Program-made: the position numbers and the translations under genes
NCBI GenBank assembly: GCA_030248135.1
Contig: JASANC010005762.1
Span: forward strand, 124,001 to 188,000
From: Theristus sp. LFF4_11
Taxonomy: Eukaryota > Nematoda > Chromadorea > Monhysterida > Xyalidae
Reading direction: 5' to 3'
DNA: 64,000 nucleotides
Part shown: one piece after another, positions 24,455-38,821 of the stretch
Position numbering within the stretch: the first letter of the stretch is position 1
Layout: each line of letters opens with the position of its first letter
The notes under the pieces: generated by a model
Databases searched by the model: none
Told to the model about the DNA's origin: nothing
Seen by the model: only the letters and a program-made list of their open reading frames with translations

Positions 24455-27400
24455 CACAGCCAGCGAGCAGCGACACAAAATTTGAAACAAAAATCATACG
24501 ATAAAACGTGACGGCGCGGCGACGTCATCTCGTCGCCTTTTTTTACTTATTTTTTATGCTTCCGCGTTTTTTAAATCCAAACGGTAAAACGAAAAAATAC
24601 ATTCCTTACACAGTTATAAAGTGCTTATGCAATCAAATACAAATTTTGAAAGTATTTTTGAAAACCACAACGAACGTTCCATTTATTCAATCAATGATAT
24701 TGTTTATTGACCTTCTTTTCGTTAAAAAGAATTATAAAGCATTTGTAAAGCGTGAATTACATTGTGATAGGAGACGCTCTCATTTTCTGGGGTATTAAAC
24801 CTCCACCCCACGGCGCAACCCCACAACGTTTGCTAATCCCTACCGCCAACCCCCATACGTTTGCTAAACCTCCACCCCACCCCCTGTCTTGTCCTCCTGT
24901 CCTGTCGGCCTAAATGTACCATGTGGTCTCCTGAAAGTAAAAGTGGCAGGCAACACCACACTCAGATTCCAGACCATGAATTTCCGGGACACGGACTGTA
25001 ACGAAGATGAGCGGGGTCTACGGAGGGACGTGCCCCCTAGCACGAAGTTGCGCTCCGGAAATGGGGGGGGGGGTGGATTACCCATTACCTGGTGGAAACT
25101 CGGCATTACCCGTAGCCCGTGGGTACCCTCTCCCTCCCAAAATGTTCCCAAAGCCAAATGCCAAAATCACAAATTTTTGTTCAGAAATCATGAGTTTTTT
25201 CCAAAACATGATTTGTCGGTTCCCAGGTGACTAATATGCACTAAATTTAAGGATATATTTAATTTAAAGCGTTTTTGATTAAAAATTTTGCATTAAAAAT
25301 ACGGGGGTGGGGTGGCACCCCTATCAGGCGACTCAAATACCCCCTGCCCCTACCTATAAGCGTCTGTCATCTTCGGTACTGCACGGCACGGACACCGCGC
25401 GCGGGACACCCCACCCACCACACTTTCTTTAGCGTCAATCAGGAAAAAATATTGCCATGTTGCCATGTAGTTTTGTTGTGAATGTGGCAATATATTGCTA
25501 TGTTTACGTTTGGTTATGTTGCTATTGCCAGAATCATGAGCACCATGCACCACCCAACGCACCAGTAAACAACTACCACCAAGGGGTACACACGCATACT
25601 TTTTTCCGAACATCGCGGCTCTGCCACTTTGATCTGTTCGACGTGAAGCTTATAATAAAGCTGGTGGCCGTTTTTGGTGTCTCTCTCATCTTTCTGTGAT
25701 GCAGATTTCTGATCTCTGAACAAGTGAGCCTGAGCTGGAAAATTCACATCCCATTCATTCCATTTCAATTCAATTCAATTTCACCGGTACGCGTGTACAC
25801 TACCGTCATTTTTGGCAGTAAATCTTTTTTTCAATACGCCGATTTTTTTCTCTTTATTATTTTCGAACCTTTCTGGCGATACGGATTTCTGTTGATGTTC
25901 TTGAATAATCGCATAATAAACCTTTTTATTACGCTCCATTATTCAATTACCCATGGACAGTGGAGCAAAACTACGCATAAAAGTCAAGCGAAAACAAAAC
26001 AAAACTGTAGTAGCCGGAAAGACAAAGACAGAAACGAAGCAGCCACACGGGTTGAATTTTATTAGCTTTTATTGTTCCTGCAGTTTTTTGTATATTCGAA
26101 GCGGGTGTTTGTTTTGTCGCCGATTTGTCTACCAAGCAACCAACTACGAACTACTAAAAAACAGACAAAAAAATGCACGTGGAAACTCGTCAAAATCAAC
26201 TTTTCGCACCCTCATTGGCAACACGCTTTTCTGTGCAACCAATCAGCATCAAATCAAATTCAAATGCAGCCAATCATCAGTCAGTAAGCTTAAATTCTGA
26301 CGTCTACACATTGTACCTGGCCTGGGCCTAATTCGATGTTTTACGACATACCACCGAAAAGTCTGAGTGGTGATTACATGATTATATGACATGCAGTCTC
26401 AATGATTGTTTTCAAATCATTAATTTACGCGCCAAACTTGCTTGCGGAACTCTCACATGGGTTTTTACTGTGGTTTCACTGTCATCAACAATAAAAAGGA
26501 TGCAGCCGGAATAAAAAAAGAGAATTTTGCGCGAACCAGTAAAGCAAACGCACTTTTGTGTGGTCACGCGGTTACGGTATCAGTGTTCAATGTGATTATT
26601 CAATCCGAAGTTTTTTGAAGTTTAAAAAACTCCCCATCGAACACTTTTTACTTCACCGCATTGTTTTCCAAATAACGTTTAAAATTATGAAACGTTTTCA
26701 ATTGACTTTGCGCAACCTCGAAAATTTCAACCAAAACAAAACAGTTAATACCATCATTTTGTGTTGCAAAAAATCAAATATCGATCACTTCGTCCTGAAG
26801 AACAGAGCCTCAGAAAAAAGACCTCTGACACCCGAGTGTTCCAATCCGCAATCCGTCTGATAGCGTCCTGAAAAACCACAAACACACATTCACAGCATTC
26901 GGCTAAACTGTGTCATGAAGTTTCTCTCATGACCGCGCGAAAATCTCACCACAACCCGAAACCACTAAAAAAAGCGCAACACAAAATGTTCATCACCAGT
27001 CAGAATGTGTGTGTTTATCAGCCAATTATACGCATCGTCGCCAATCAGACCCATGCCGTGCGTAGTATAGACAGGGATCCACCACCGGGGCCCGGCGCCA
27101 ACGAGAAATCGCCCTGCAAAGTTTTTTTTGTTTTGCGTGGCGGCTTTCGCTCTTTCATGTATGTTACGTGGTCATCGCTTTTCGACGTCTGGCTCGCTTC
27201 ATTGCGATTTCCGATCATATTCGGCTCGAGAACATGTTTGCGGGCGTGCGTTGTTGTTGTGGTCGTTGCTGGCGTTCTTGTCGGCTTTTCACGCGTTTTC
27301 ACAGAACCCTGACAACTTTTCTTCAGTCGCATTATCTGACGCAACATATCAATTTCTGTTCCGTCTTTCATTTGTTTGTACAGCTAATCACCGCGATACG

Positions 27401-29928
27401 ATTTTTTGCCTCCAAATCACTTTTTTATTATCTTGTATCTCTCTCGTGTTATCTGTCTATCATAATCTGTTGTAGTTGTTGTTGTTCTTTTGCCATTTGT
27501 GTTTGTTTATCTTTGCCTGTTATATTGATTGCCTCATCACTTAATCGGTTCCTGTGTCGTACCTTTGTGTTGTGCCTCCTTACTCTCGGCCGGGGTCTCT
27601 CTGATGATTCAACCATATTTTTTAGCATATTGACATGTTTACGTTGAGTTTGACGTTATTTTGTTTGGTTAATTGTATCGTAACGTTGAACGGTTTCAGA
27701 GCCAGGCTTTTTGTTTGTTTTACTTCAGAGATCCTAACTTTTCCCCTGTAAAGCCCGATTTTTTGACAGCCTGTCACCTGATAATTACACGCAACGAGAT
27801 AAAGGCTTATCTTTTTTGAAGAAATTTGCGCAGACGGATGTGTGATGTGTTCATAAAAAACAACAAAAAAGTGCCGATATCGAGCTAAACATTTTTTCGG
27901 TATAAAAAGTGACTGATTCATGCCGTCGCTGGCGTCATTCGGGGTGGAATGTTTCTGCTGTCTTGTTTGTTCTTATTTTTTTCATCTTTTACAATCGGAC
28001 TGATTTCACTGACTTATAAATTTTTCAGTGTGTTTCTCGATTCCTAATGGTAGAATATGTTCTTTTGTCTGTTCAGTTCAAAAGAAGTTCAAAATTTGAA
28101 CAATCAATTATCATCAGCTCTTTGTCCAAATTGACAATCCTTAATTGTTTCCACTTCCCAACATAAATTATTCCCGTGGATTTCGTTAAAAAACCGGCAT
28201 TTTACAGTAAGAAACGAAAAGTCCAATTTCAACGGCAGGCTGCCCGGTCGCAGCTTGTCTTGTGAAACGCTGTCCTGAAATTAGGATGGAGATTTTTCTT
28301 CAGAAAATTTTCATGGTGGTAATTTCGCTTTTCTGCGTTGTTATTGCTCGCCAACGGCGACTAACATTCTGTAACCAATAAAAAAACAACAGCGTAATTT
28401 GGTAAATTCCCGCTGAATTACAAAGTGTTTGCGCCGCGGTTTTTTGTTCGACAATCTTCCTTTCTTAATAATAAATAACTTGAGCGATACTGGCTGTACC
28501 ACTACACCTACAAAACAGGTGTGCGGGGATGAAAAACAGAAATCTGAGAGATACCACACCCAAGGCGCGCTACCGTAGTCTGTTGTATCTGCTGTTTTTA
28601 TTCTCGAGCGCCGTGATTGGTCGCAGCTCTTTGAGCAGCCAATCATTGTGCTTGATTTGAAGTTGATAATTTGCTCATGCTGTTCCATGCGCTCGACTGT
28701 AATGTGATGCACGTTTTTTCATGACTTTTTATTGTATGTTTTTTTTATTTCGCAGCGGTAACACCTGTCAGGGAAGGAAAGGCCTCCAACAAGTCTGCGG
28801 CAGAAAGAAATAAAAATCAAATCCATACAGAATATCAGCCCACCACACGTGTATTGTATATCGGCGATTTTCAAGACTGGTATCACACCGCCCTAATTTT
28901 TCTGCCGGACTTTTTTTGGTATGAAAATATAAAAAAATTATGCAAGACCAGACGGCCATGTGCCCGTCGGACGAATAGGCGTTTTGCGTTTTTTTTGTCA
29001 TTTCTCAGCTTTTCATTTTGACACACACACACAGTCGAGGTTGTTTTTTGTCTTTTTATCACGAAATCTATACCAAGATTGAATACACACACACGTGGCT
29101 TTCCTTTGATTCTTGTCTGCTTTAACGCTGAATAGAATTTCAGTTTTTTTGTTTCATTTTCTGTGTGATTTTTTACATGATTCCGGCATTTTGTTATCAT
29201 GACCACACGTGCTCACAGTGTGCAGCAAGCTGATTGGCTGTATTTGATTGCTGAACAGTCTGACATGTCGGAGTCTATGAAGCAGCCAATCAGCGTGTCA
29301 CAACAATCCACATTTGACGTTCTGGGCAACTGTTGATGTGTGTGGCATGCGCGCGCGGTGTCTGGTGCTTTGAGGTTGATTTTTAATGTTGTTTGTTTTT
29401 CAATTGAACAAGACAATCAAAATACCTCTGTTTTCTTTCTGTAAGTTTATAAAAAAAACTCCAGGAATATAGTGTTTATGGCGGTCCTATACATGTACAT
29501 AATTTTAAATTCAGCTCACTAATTTGCTTTTGCGCTGTTTTGCCTGACCAATAGACGCGCGCGAGCCTTTGCTAGACTGAGACCGCATGGATCTGTTTGA
29601 AGTTTGATTGAATAAGCTCTCACCCTTTCAGTTTTACTTTTACAACTTTCAAAAGTCAGCACCCGCCCACCTGCAAATTAAAATATTCGAAATTATGGTA
29701 AGAATTTCGAATATCATTTTCCGCAACACACAGGAGCATACAACGAGCGAAAACAAGGCGCTCGCTGAACAAAAAGCTGTACCGGCGCTTCTATTTACGG
29801 CGTTTTGTTAACTACAGCAAAAAATGTACATTGCACACCTAGTTTTCTCAACCAATATCCACTCTATGCGCTTTGTGTTGACGTTCGGTAAAGCTGAGAA
29901 ACCGATTCGCTACCGTGAGCATTTTTTT

Positions 29929-29976
<48 letters not shown>

Positions 29977-32382
29977 CGCCTTTTTTGATCTGGATCGAGC
30001 GCCACCATCATCCAGTTCTTTGCAAGTTTTCAGTTCAGCGTTTTTTGCCTTTAATGCCACGAATATCTGTGTGACTATTTTGCTACGTGTGTGTGTTCAC
30101 TGATCCCACACGTATGCGTTGATTCTTTGTGGTGAACGAAGTTTCCGGCGACTAAATTCGAGCATAATATGATTTGTTAATACTGTTCGTGATTGTTTGA
30201 TTTCGACGCACTGACTCGACGGGCTGGGCATCACGTAGTTCCGCAACCAATCAGCGCGTGACGCTCATATTTCAGCCAATCAACGACTTTGGAGCTTGTT
30301 GCTCAAACGCATGGCTTACGTTTTTATCGCTCCAATGTGAATTTACCAACACTCTGAAATTTTCAAAAGAAAAAACAACAAGCCGACGCCGCCTTTCAAA
30401 GCAGCTAACCGTGTTTTAAGACAATAAGCTCAACGTATTATCATACTACCGTAGTTTGCAGGAACATTATGCAGAGGCAGCAGCAGAAGCTTTTCCTGCA
30501 TTGTCTGAAAAACACACCCACTTATCGTGTTCGATGTATGTTCTTTTTTTCGGAAATCACAATCAAAAACGCCGTCTTTTCACACGACAGCCAGAAGCAG
30601 CTCTAAATTCATTGTTTGTAAAAGTCAAGTTCGGGTGAAAAACAGAAGCAAAGAAGCGCACGTATGCCGCACCATAAGCATTTCGAGTGTCTTACTGTAC
30701 ACTGTACAACAAAAGAATGACTTTATTCTTTAGCGCTAACTTTCTCGAGTTCTCGAAGAAAATAGGAAGTAGAAAGAGATAGGCGGTATAAACAAGGGGC
30801 AAACATTAAGCTATCAGTTAAGTAATACACGAAAAGTCAACATCAGCGATATATGTACATACAAGCGCATAGGCGTCAACATGTGTCCATACGCCTTCAA
30901 AGAGACTCCAATAAAAAAAAGATCTTCAGATCATCTTCATTCCATTCTTGTCATATATTTGCTCTTTTTTACCTAACATGCACAGATTATATGTACTATG
31001 TTTTTGAACATTATTTATTATTTATTAATAAGCGAACTAAAGCGCGCGACAGCCTGGCACCAGAAGGTATATATGAAGTGTATATACATGTAATCGGTAG
31101 ACGGGCCGGCCCTTAAGTACATGTACCTTGGGCACCTTTCAAGAGGGGGGAGAACGGGGGTTGGGTGGGTACCTCAAAGGACCGATGCCGCGCTACTCTC
31201 GGACTGTTGCTAATTGGGGCGCCGGTGTGTCGCCGCGAATTATCAAACTTGTTAGATCACTGTCTATAGATCGTTAGGGTGATACAAGAAATATATTGGA
31301 TGCATCTTAGAATATGATGCGCCTTATAACGACTTTCTGATGTGTTTTTTACGGTACACACCGAAATGATGTGCGTATAATTGTGATCGAAATCAGTGAT
31401 TGGTCGCATTTTTTTATTATAGGATACGTGGTTTTACTACGGAAAGGCAATAAAGATATTATGTTGTTAGGTTTATTATATTAAGCAGCGCCAATACATT
31501 CAGGTATGACTTCGCACCTTGGCGCTGCCCGCCACCGCGGGTTGTCCCGTCCCCCCCCCGTACCCTATAGAAAACCCGTTTCTTAAGAAATCGACTGCCC
31601 GATCCGATCTTGCCAGTCCTCAGTTGATTTTGATCATCATCGGTCGACATGTTTTCCAATTCTACCCCGTCTTACTTCCCCAGGGTTATTTTTGCATATT
31701 ATATGATCACTTTATGATTGTCCCTCCCCCTTGTTTTGTATTTATATATGCAGCACAATTAATACCGTTTTCTGAACTTCCCTCCATTCGTGTGTCAGTT
31801 TTTGTGTAATCGTTGTTATACAGTTTCCAGTTTTTTTAGGGTTAAGTGGCTTTTACATTGATACTCCTGTGTTGCGTTACCCTTGGATTAATTAATCGTT
31901 TTATAGCACCTCGATTTCCTGTCTAGCGTTTGCAGCAACACTCTTTTCATGCCCTGACAATACGTCAATCAAAGCATTGTCGCGATCTGTTAATTTTTAC
32001 TGTGTAAATCACTGGCATTGAAATTCTTTCTTCCCTCGGAGCATTCAAAATTCTGGGCTGTCCCCTTTTGAAACGCAAAAAAATATCCCGGATTTAATTA
32101 ATGTCAGTAATTTAGCAGACTCTTTGCGGCTTAGCGCTAGTTTGTTAAGCGGGGCATCAAATTTTCGGGCATTGATGTTACGCCAAGGTGTCAAGTTTAC
32201 TATTTTTATGATGACAATTTCGCAATTCTGATATCCAATGGTTTGCTCTGACGTTATATACCGATTTAGCTTGCTTCATTATTTCAGTTACCTGGATTTC
32301 CATTCAACGCACGCAAAAATTCAAGGAGTGAACAAAACAAGAAGAAGAATAGTTTGAAAGTGTCGCGTCAACCATTCCCAAG
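24455..32382. other. Gene-free region between the divergent c-subunit and T-box genes
   Basis: About 8 kb without a recognisable exon on either strand. It holds a C/G-rich stretch near 24780-25360, seven exact AGCCAATCA 9-mers counting up to 33.9 kb, and an AG microsatellite at 29931-29970. Part of it probably contains the promoters of both flanking genes. Just before the T-box start a TATTTCAG at about 32280-32287 could be the acceptor of a 5' UTR intron. Confidence 0.5.
29931..29970. repeat. AG dinucleotide microsatellite, 20 units
   Basis: A perfect 40-bp AG run. It gives rise to spurious Glu-Arg frames on + and Leu-Ser frames on -. Confidence 0.95.
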
Positions 32383-35300
32383 ATGAATGATAACAACAGT
32401 TCTGCAATGTCAACTGCTAGTCCGGAACTCGAGGCATCGCATGCTTCCGGTGAGTTAAAAAGCCAAAAATTTCAAACTTGATTCGAGCTAACCAACCTAA
32501 TCAATTTGAACTTCAAGTCACCTACCAGTTTTGTTTATTACTTGCAAATTTTCAAACCTTCCAATCACTGACATTGAAACGAAGTCAATGAAAAGTGCGA
32601 TGTGAAGGAGATCTTTTCGGAGTTTCGAATTCACCTGGGCACACACACAAAAATCACTGAACATTACTTTCGCGTTCATTGGTCCAACAAAAAACAGTGG
32701 TCACCATGTTCCAGCTGCACCGGCCTCGTTCCTGCCGTCACTGGTCAAGACGTCAACTGACGTGCCAACGAACGCCAATGGCCAGCCGGTGGTGCCAGCG
32801 GTGGCGCCAAACGCCGACATCAAAATCGAACTCGAGAACGGCGACCTCTGGCGGGCGTTCCACCAGCACGCCACTGAGATGATCGTCACGAAGAGCGGAC
32901 GGTTGGTGTGGAGGTTTTTTCGAATTTTTTTCTTGAAAACTTATTTGAACTTTCAAGTTTTTCTTGTTCGTTGCGAAAGTTGATTTTTCCTTTTTTGGTG
33001 TATCCTTTTGTGGTGCGCTTTTGATGCTTGGGATGCGATGCAGATCGAAAATCGCATTGTTTGTGGTTGCATAACTTGCAACCATAAAAAACATTGCATA
33101 ACTTGTTTGTGGTTCGACTTTGACGTTTAGCTGCACGACCATTCTGCTTGTTCTCGCTATTTCTCAAAAAAAGACCAATTAAGCGTTGTGTTTTTCTGCG
33201 TGTCAATTCCAATGTGCTCAGCAAACCGCGCTTTTCTGAAAATTCAATTGTTGATCATCAGCATCCTGGTATTTGTTTAGCCAATCAGCGTATCCTTTCA
33301 AATTTTCAGCATTAAATCAGCCAATCAGCTGCCGCGGCATCAGTTGTGTTCGCATGTGCAACCACCAATGTTGTTGTTGTTGTTGTTTTTCCTCAGTTGT
33401 CGTTATGCTGGATTACGGTAGGCACCATTGCAGCATGTGTGTCGCGACTCGCGCGTGTCTTGGCGCCTAACAACGCAGTGGGTGGTGTGACTTTTTGACA
33501 GCAATGAATGAATGCATGGAATGGATGAATTTTGTTGATCGTCAATGAACGACGAATTTTCTGATAACCTTTTCTGTTTATTGTGTCATTTCGAAACGTG
33601 GAGATGAACAATCATCAACAAAGCAAAATAGAATTGTGTTACGTGCGAATGGCGCAGGTGTTGTCACAAAAAAGTGTAAAAAGGCCAGTAACAAAGCATG
33701 TGGATGTGTCTGTCTGAATGTGTTATGGTTGCCAAATGGGTTCCATTTTCAAAATTACAGCCAATAATAGTTCAAATGCCGCATAAGGATTTTCACTAAA
33801 GTGTGCAGCCGCATAGCCAATCAACGCAGTGCGTTTGAAAATTTTCAATTCAGGTTCTGAATTTTGTGAGTGACACACGAAACTTTGCATCCACAACAGT
33901 TGTTCATCTGAAAATTTTCAAGTTGCAAAAATCACGATCAGAAGATCTGTGAGGAAAAACTCAGCAACAAAGGGTGGTTTTCAAACGTTGTTATGGTTGA
34001 TGGTCATCCAGAGCTCACAGTGTCACCGACACTTGACCAAAAGAGCAACGCTTCACAAAAAAAATCTATCAGTCGAAAAAGTGGCTCTGAACGACCCCTC
34101 CCCCCGGACGAAACAATCACCATTCACCAATCACCAATCACCAATCACCCGAACCATCACCATTCCAAATTTCAGGCGCATGTTCCCGACACTACGGTAC
34201 AAACTGCGCGGTCTCGAGCCGTCCGCCACCTACGCGGTCTTCCTCGAGCTGGCCAACGCCGACGAGTGCCGGTACAAGTTCCAGAACGGTCGCTGGATCG
34301 TGGCGGGCCGCGCCGAGCCGGTGCTTTCGGCGCACAGCCAACGCGCGCGCATGTACCCGCATCCGGACTCGCCCGCGCCCGGACGCATCTGGATGCGACA
34401 GGCGTTGTCGTTCCACCGCGTGAAGTTGACCAACAATGTGATGGACCCGCAGGGAAACGTCAGTGGAAGAGAGGTTTTGGTTTTTTTGGTTTGGGTATTA
34501 GTGGATGGTTTGAGCGACACAAACCTGATTGTGCTTCTGCTTCTGCATGCTGGTTTGCTCAAGTCACGAAAAAAGCCCAATATATTGTTTGAGTGACTTG
34601 GTTACCGCTACATTTGGTTGTTTGAGCTGTTTGTTACATCGACATGTCAGCTTAGCGAGACAAATAAAAATCGTACTTCCGTGAGTTTCTCAGTAACAAA
34701 CCGCATCTGCACTGGTCTGTTCCATTTTGAACAGTCTCTTCCTTCTGGATTATCACTGGTCACATTCAGAGCTAGGTCGGGTGCACCATTTTGTCCTGAG
34801 CTAAAACTTTACACCACCAAACCGTACCGACATTCTGCCATGTGTAACTGCCCAACAACACCGCACTCACCCTGCTGTCACCCGTTCAGGTGCTGCTCAA
34901 CTCGATGCACAAGTACCAGCCGCGTGTGTTCGTCATGCGTCTGCACGATTACTTCCCGTCCGTGCCGCAGTTGGTCGCGACAGCCGCCTTTCCGGAGACG
35001 CAGTTCATCGCGGTGACTGCTTATCAGAACGACAAGGTGATCCAGCTGAAGATCGACCACAATCCGTTCGCGAAGGGATTTCGGGACAACGGTGTACATG
35101 CGGAGCGCAAGAGGCCGCCGATGGAGACGGGAGGCGATGCGCTTGGTGCGGAGCTTTGGTTGGGTTTGGTGCAGTCGGGATGGGGCACTTCGGGCGCAGA
35201 GAAGGCGCAAAATACACATCGATCACGTCTGCTGAACAAATTACTGAGTAAGATAGACATTTTTTTGTAATTTTGAAGCTGAACAAATTTGTTCAGTAGA

Positions 35301-36583
35301 CGTTCGCAGTGCGAGAGAGACGGATTTTTCGTACCCATTGCAAAAAAGGCCGAATTATTGGTGAGACGGCAGGTGTTTCACAATCGAATTGTTCCGAAGG
35401 TTTTTCCGAATTGAACCCGCTGAATGCCATCAAGTTCCGTGAACCGACACAAACAACCCGGTTGTTCACAATTCATCCAAACTCCACCAAACAACAAATT
35501 CAACTCATGACAATCGCCAGGCTCGCCACCGCCGAAGCGCGTCTGTCTGCCCGCCTCCTACCACCACCACCCGCACCATCACGGTCACCATCATCATCAA
35601 CATCATCACCACTTTTTCGGCCCGTTTCACGGCGGTGTACCACCGATGGCGGTCGGTCCGCACGCCACCAACACCAACGCCATAGTTGCCCGCGCCGCGG
35701 TCACGAACGGGCCGTATCCCGTGTCGCCGGTGGCCGAGTCGACGTGCTCCAATAGCAGCAGCTCGCTGCAGTCGAGTCCGCCGTCGACGTCGAAATCGAA
35801 TTCGGCGCACAAAACCGCACCAGGTACGGTGACACGTGCCCGCGATTGGTGGAGTTTTTGTTGCGCGGTTAGAAACCATCATAGCAGCAGCTGCCGGATT
35901 GCTTGCCGGTGTGCAACCTAACGTTGTTCGCATAATGCAGCCATTCTGACAATGACTGTAACCGTCGTTTCGTTGCGTGAAAACTGCAAAGTTGCGAAAC
36001 ATGGGAGAAATTGCAAGCAACGCCGGTTGTTGTATAATGATACACGAATGGCGTGTCCAGTTTCAAAACCTGAAACAGAGCATTCAAAAATTCCCTCTTT
36101 TCATTTTGAACATTTCAACCAAACTTCCCAATCATTCCAGTGTCCGCCTTCACGTCGGCGCTGCTGCTCGCGAGCCCATCCACATCCCACTCCACTCGTT
36201 CCACGTCATCAGCGAGCGACCAATCATCGAGCAGCTCCACCACAGCAGCCAATCAGCGACCGTCGCCACCGGGCGTGCAGAAAAATAGCGCCAATTTCGA
36301 AAAACTCGTGCCAAACAACATCTGGAACCCGCTGTTGTCGCCGCCGGGGGCCGATCGCACGCCACTGAAACGCCCCAACTGTCAGCAGCAGGCCGTTTAC
36401 CCGCAGAATTTGGCCACTTTTGGTCTGTTGCCCATTTCGGGTGACACCAACAAAGTGGCAGACAATAGCGGCGGTCTTTCGAACACCAGTGAAACAGCCG
36501 CACAACAACAACAGCAACTTTTGGCGCAATCCTATTATGCGACAATGTTGTACAGCCTGGCGTCAGCTGGCGTGCATGTGTGA
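32383..36583 (+). CDS. T-box transcription factor, complete, 6 exons
   Basis: T-box proteins bind DNA and control cell-fate genes in the nucleus. Exons: 32383-32449, 32715-32901, 34176-34458, 34890-35145, 35521-35823, 36141-36583. They sum to 512 residues and every junction is in phase. The T-box spans about residues 60-246: [25 protein letters not shown] (in pieces), [62 protein letters not shown] and [14 protein letters not shown]...SFHRVKLTN and the DPQG spacing resemble the TBX6/Dorsocross group more than Brachyury, TBR or TBX2, but subfamily needs a tree. The tail has a His-rich block near residue 280, then Ser/Thr/Pro and Gln-rich stretches. The first ATG has a good in-phase donor. A second exon start at an earlier AG (before 32700) breaks the frame and was rejected. 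Confidence 0.9.
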
Positions 36584-37177
36584 CAGGAGAATAGTGAACT
36601 TTCGAAATAGTGGGGACGTGGGATTTTTGTGTAAACGTTTTTTTTTTGTTCTTCATACAACGGTGATATTTGCAGTCATTTTCGACATACTATTCGACAT
36701 ATTATTACATGTGGCGAGTTTTCGAAATTTGCACGTTTTAATGCACTGCTTTTCACATAAAAAGCGAACCAAAAATGTTTTCAGTTTCCTCGAGCTTTTG
36801 TCCAGATTTATTGCGGTATTTATCAACTGTTTTTGCCATAGCTTTCGATCGAGATAATAGCACTAGTTGTTTTTATAAACAATAATTATTTTGACAATTC
36901 GCAGTTGCTGGCATTATCTGAAAAAAATACGATATTTTGACATGGACATTAATTTTGTAAAGTTGGCATATTAAAACGCGTCAGACGCATTCATCTTGCA
37001 GGTTCTCAGAAACAAACTGTATCAGCATTATTTTCGGCATTCTATTCGTCAGAAAAACGCGGTGATTTTTTAATTTACAATTTCTGTTTATAATTTTGAC
37101 TCGAACATTTTTTTCGCACACTGTGTTTGTGGTTTTCAAATTTTCCTACTTGCATCAAATGAAAAAAGACGTGGATT

Positions 37178-37183
37178 AATAAA
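37178..37183 (+). terminator. Candidate T-box gene polyadenylation signal
   Basis: A canonical AATAAA, immediately followed by a further overlapping A/T-rich run, lies downstream of the T-box stop codon on the coding strand. Only position and motif support it. Confidence 0.4.
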
Positions 37184-37530
37184 ATAAAAATGCTTAAAAA
37201 ACTATATTTGTGATCGTGTTTGTTTATCATTCATCAAATTAGTGAGCAAATGTGCCATGTATGGGAGTACAAAACGCATACGGTGACAGTACAACCAGAA
37301 ACAATAAAACCATGAAAATCCATGAAGAGTACAAAAATAAAAACAAAATTCACAGGCCAGCAAGCAAAGAGGTTCCACAAAGCAAAATCCACAATTCAAT
37401 TCCTCTGATCCTCATTTAAAAAATCAAAAAACATAAAAATAAAATAAAGAAAAACACCAGGATAGACCTTTTTTCTCTTGAAAATGAATTAAACAACCGT
37501 AATAGAACAAGACATTGTGTGTAAATACAG

Positions 37531-37747
37531 TATGTTTGTTTGAACCTGTCACTTTTTCGCAGAATACAGAGCTCGCGAAAGAAAAAAACGGTATCGGAGA
37601 TTCGGAGTTGCAAGAAAACACATTTGGCAACAAATTTGGTGTGTTTGATTTCACGCAAGCAAACCCGACGAGACACATTCGTTCTTCGTGCAGTAATTCA
37701 GAGTTTCTCATGTTCTGCGGAAAAAGTGGCAGCTTTAAACAAACATA
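37531..37747. mobile_element. Foldback element, family B copy 1
   Basis: The ends are inverted copies: TATGTTTGTTTGAACCTGTC on the left, TATGTTTGTTTAAAGCTGCC read inward from the right. Each is followed by CACTTTTTCNGCAGAA. A TA is present at each end, as in mariner-type MITEs. No coding capacity. Confidence 0.7.
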
Positions 37748-38570
37748 ATGTACAAATTCACAGGAGACCATTCAACATCGGTTCTCTTTCTATCTGCCCG
37801 ACCATTGAAGCAATAAAAATTGTGAACGAAACCGAACCAAAAACACTCGAAAGATTGACCAGTGATTGTGTTCCATGTTTCCTCAAAATCAATGGTTATA
37901 AAGCGCCAACGGGAAATGAAAACTTGATTGAAATAAAATTGAAACACAGCGGGAAAATACACCACAATCGGAATCCAACTTTGCTAGTATCCTCACAGAA
38001 ACGAACTTTTAAACTACCGAGTAAGCAAACACTATGAGAAAATACAATCGTTCTCAAAGCAACGTCAATCAACCAGTCAGCTATTATCGTTACAGGAAGA
38101 CCGCGTGCACAAAAGTTTCACGCGTTGGGGAAAAGCCGGACACCGAACCAGACACATGACGTCATCCGACGTCTTTCGTCAGCTACCGTAACCCAATTTT
38201 GAATTCCCGCGATTCTGTGAAACGTTTTTCCTATCCCTGTGTGCAAAGGCACAGAGAACGGGGACCAAAATGAAAGATAATACATAATCGAACAAAACCA
38301 ACCAAACAGAATTTTAAAAAATCTAAAAAGATCACCAACCATTTGATCAATAACCAAACCAAGCAAACACACAGCAAAGACCCGTCTGCTCTAGAAAGGA
38401 TTGCTCACACAGTGCAATAAAAAGTTGGAACAATATTGTTTGTTCCACTCATGATTTTCTGCGACTTACAAAGTTGGCTGCATTTGAGAGGAACAAAAAG
38501 CAATAAAAAAGTCAGGAGGTTATTATTATTGGCGAGGATAGGGTTCAAAAACAGATCAGTGCACCCAAGT

Positions 38571-38821
38571 ATGGTCTCTTTGTTTAAACCTGTCAGTTTA
38601 TTTCGCAGAATACAGATCATGCGAAACTTTGAATTGCAGTAAGAAGAATCGGTGGGGGGCGTGCTTCAAATATTAAAAAAAAGAACGAATATATGTTCTT
38701 TGAAATCAAACACTTTCAATTGTGGCGAAGTAAGTATGGCTTATTGCAATTCCAGTTCCTTTCTGTCTTCTTTCGCCAGCTCTGTATTCTGAGCAAAAAG
38801 TGACAGGTTTAAGGAAACGTA
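38571..38821. mobile_element. Foldback element, family B copy 2
   Basis: The left arm reads TTTAAACCTGTCAGTTTATT then CGCAGAATACAGA; the right arm read on the - strand gives TTAAACCTGTCACTTTTTG then CTCAGAATACAGAG. The arms also share a later GAATTGCA word. TA flanks both ends. It matches copy 1 at 37531-37747. Confidence 0.7.

Noticed and set aside
32696..32714. Earlier acceptor for T-box exon 2 at AACAG
   Set aside because: It puts the T-box out of frame with exon 1; the acceptor TTCCAG at 32714 keeps the frame.
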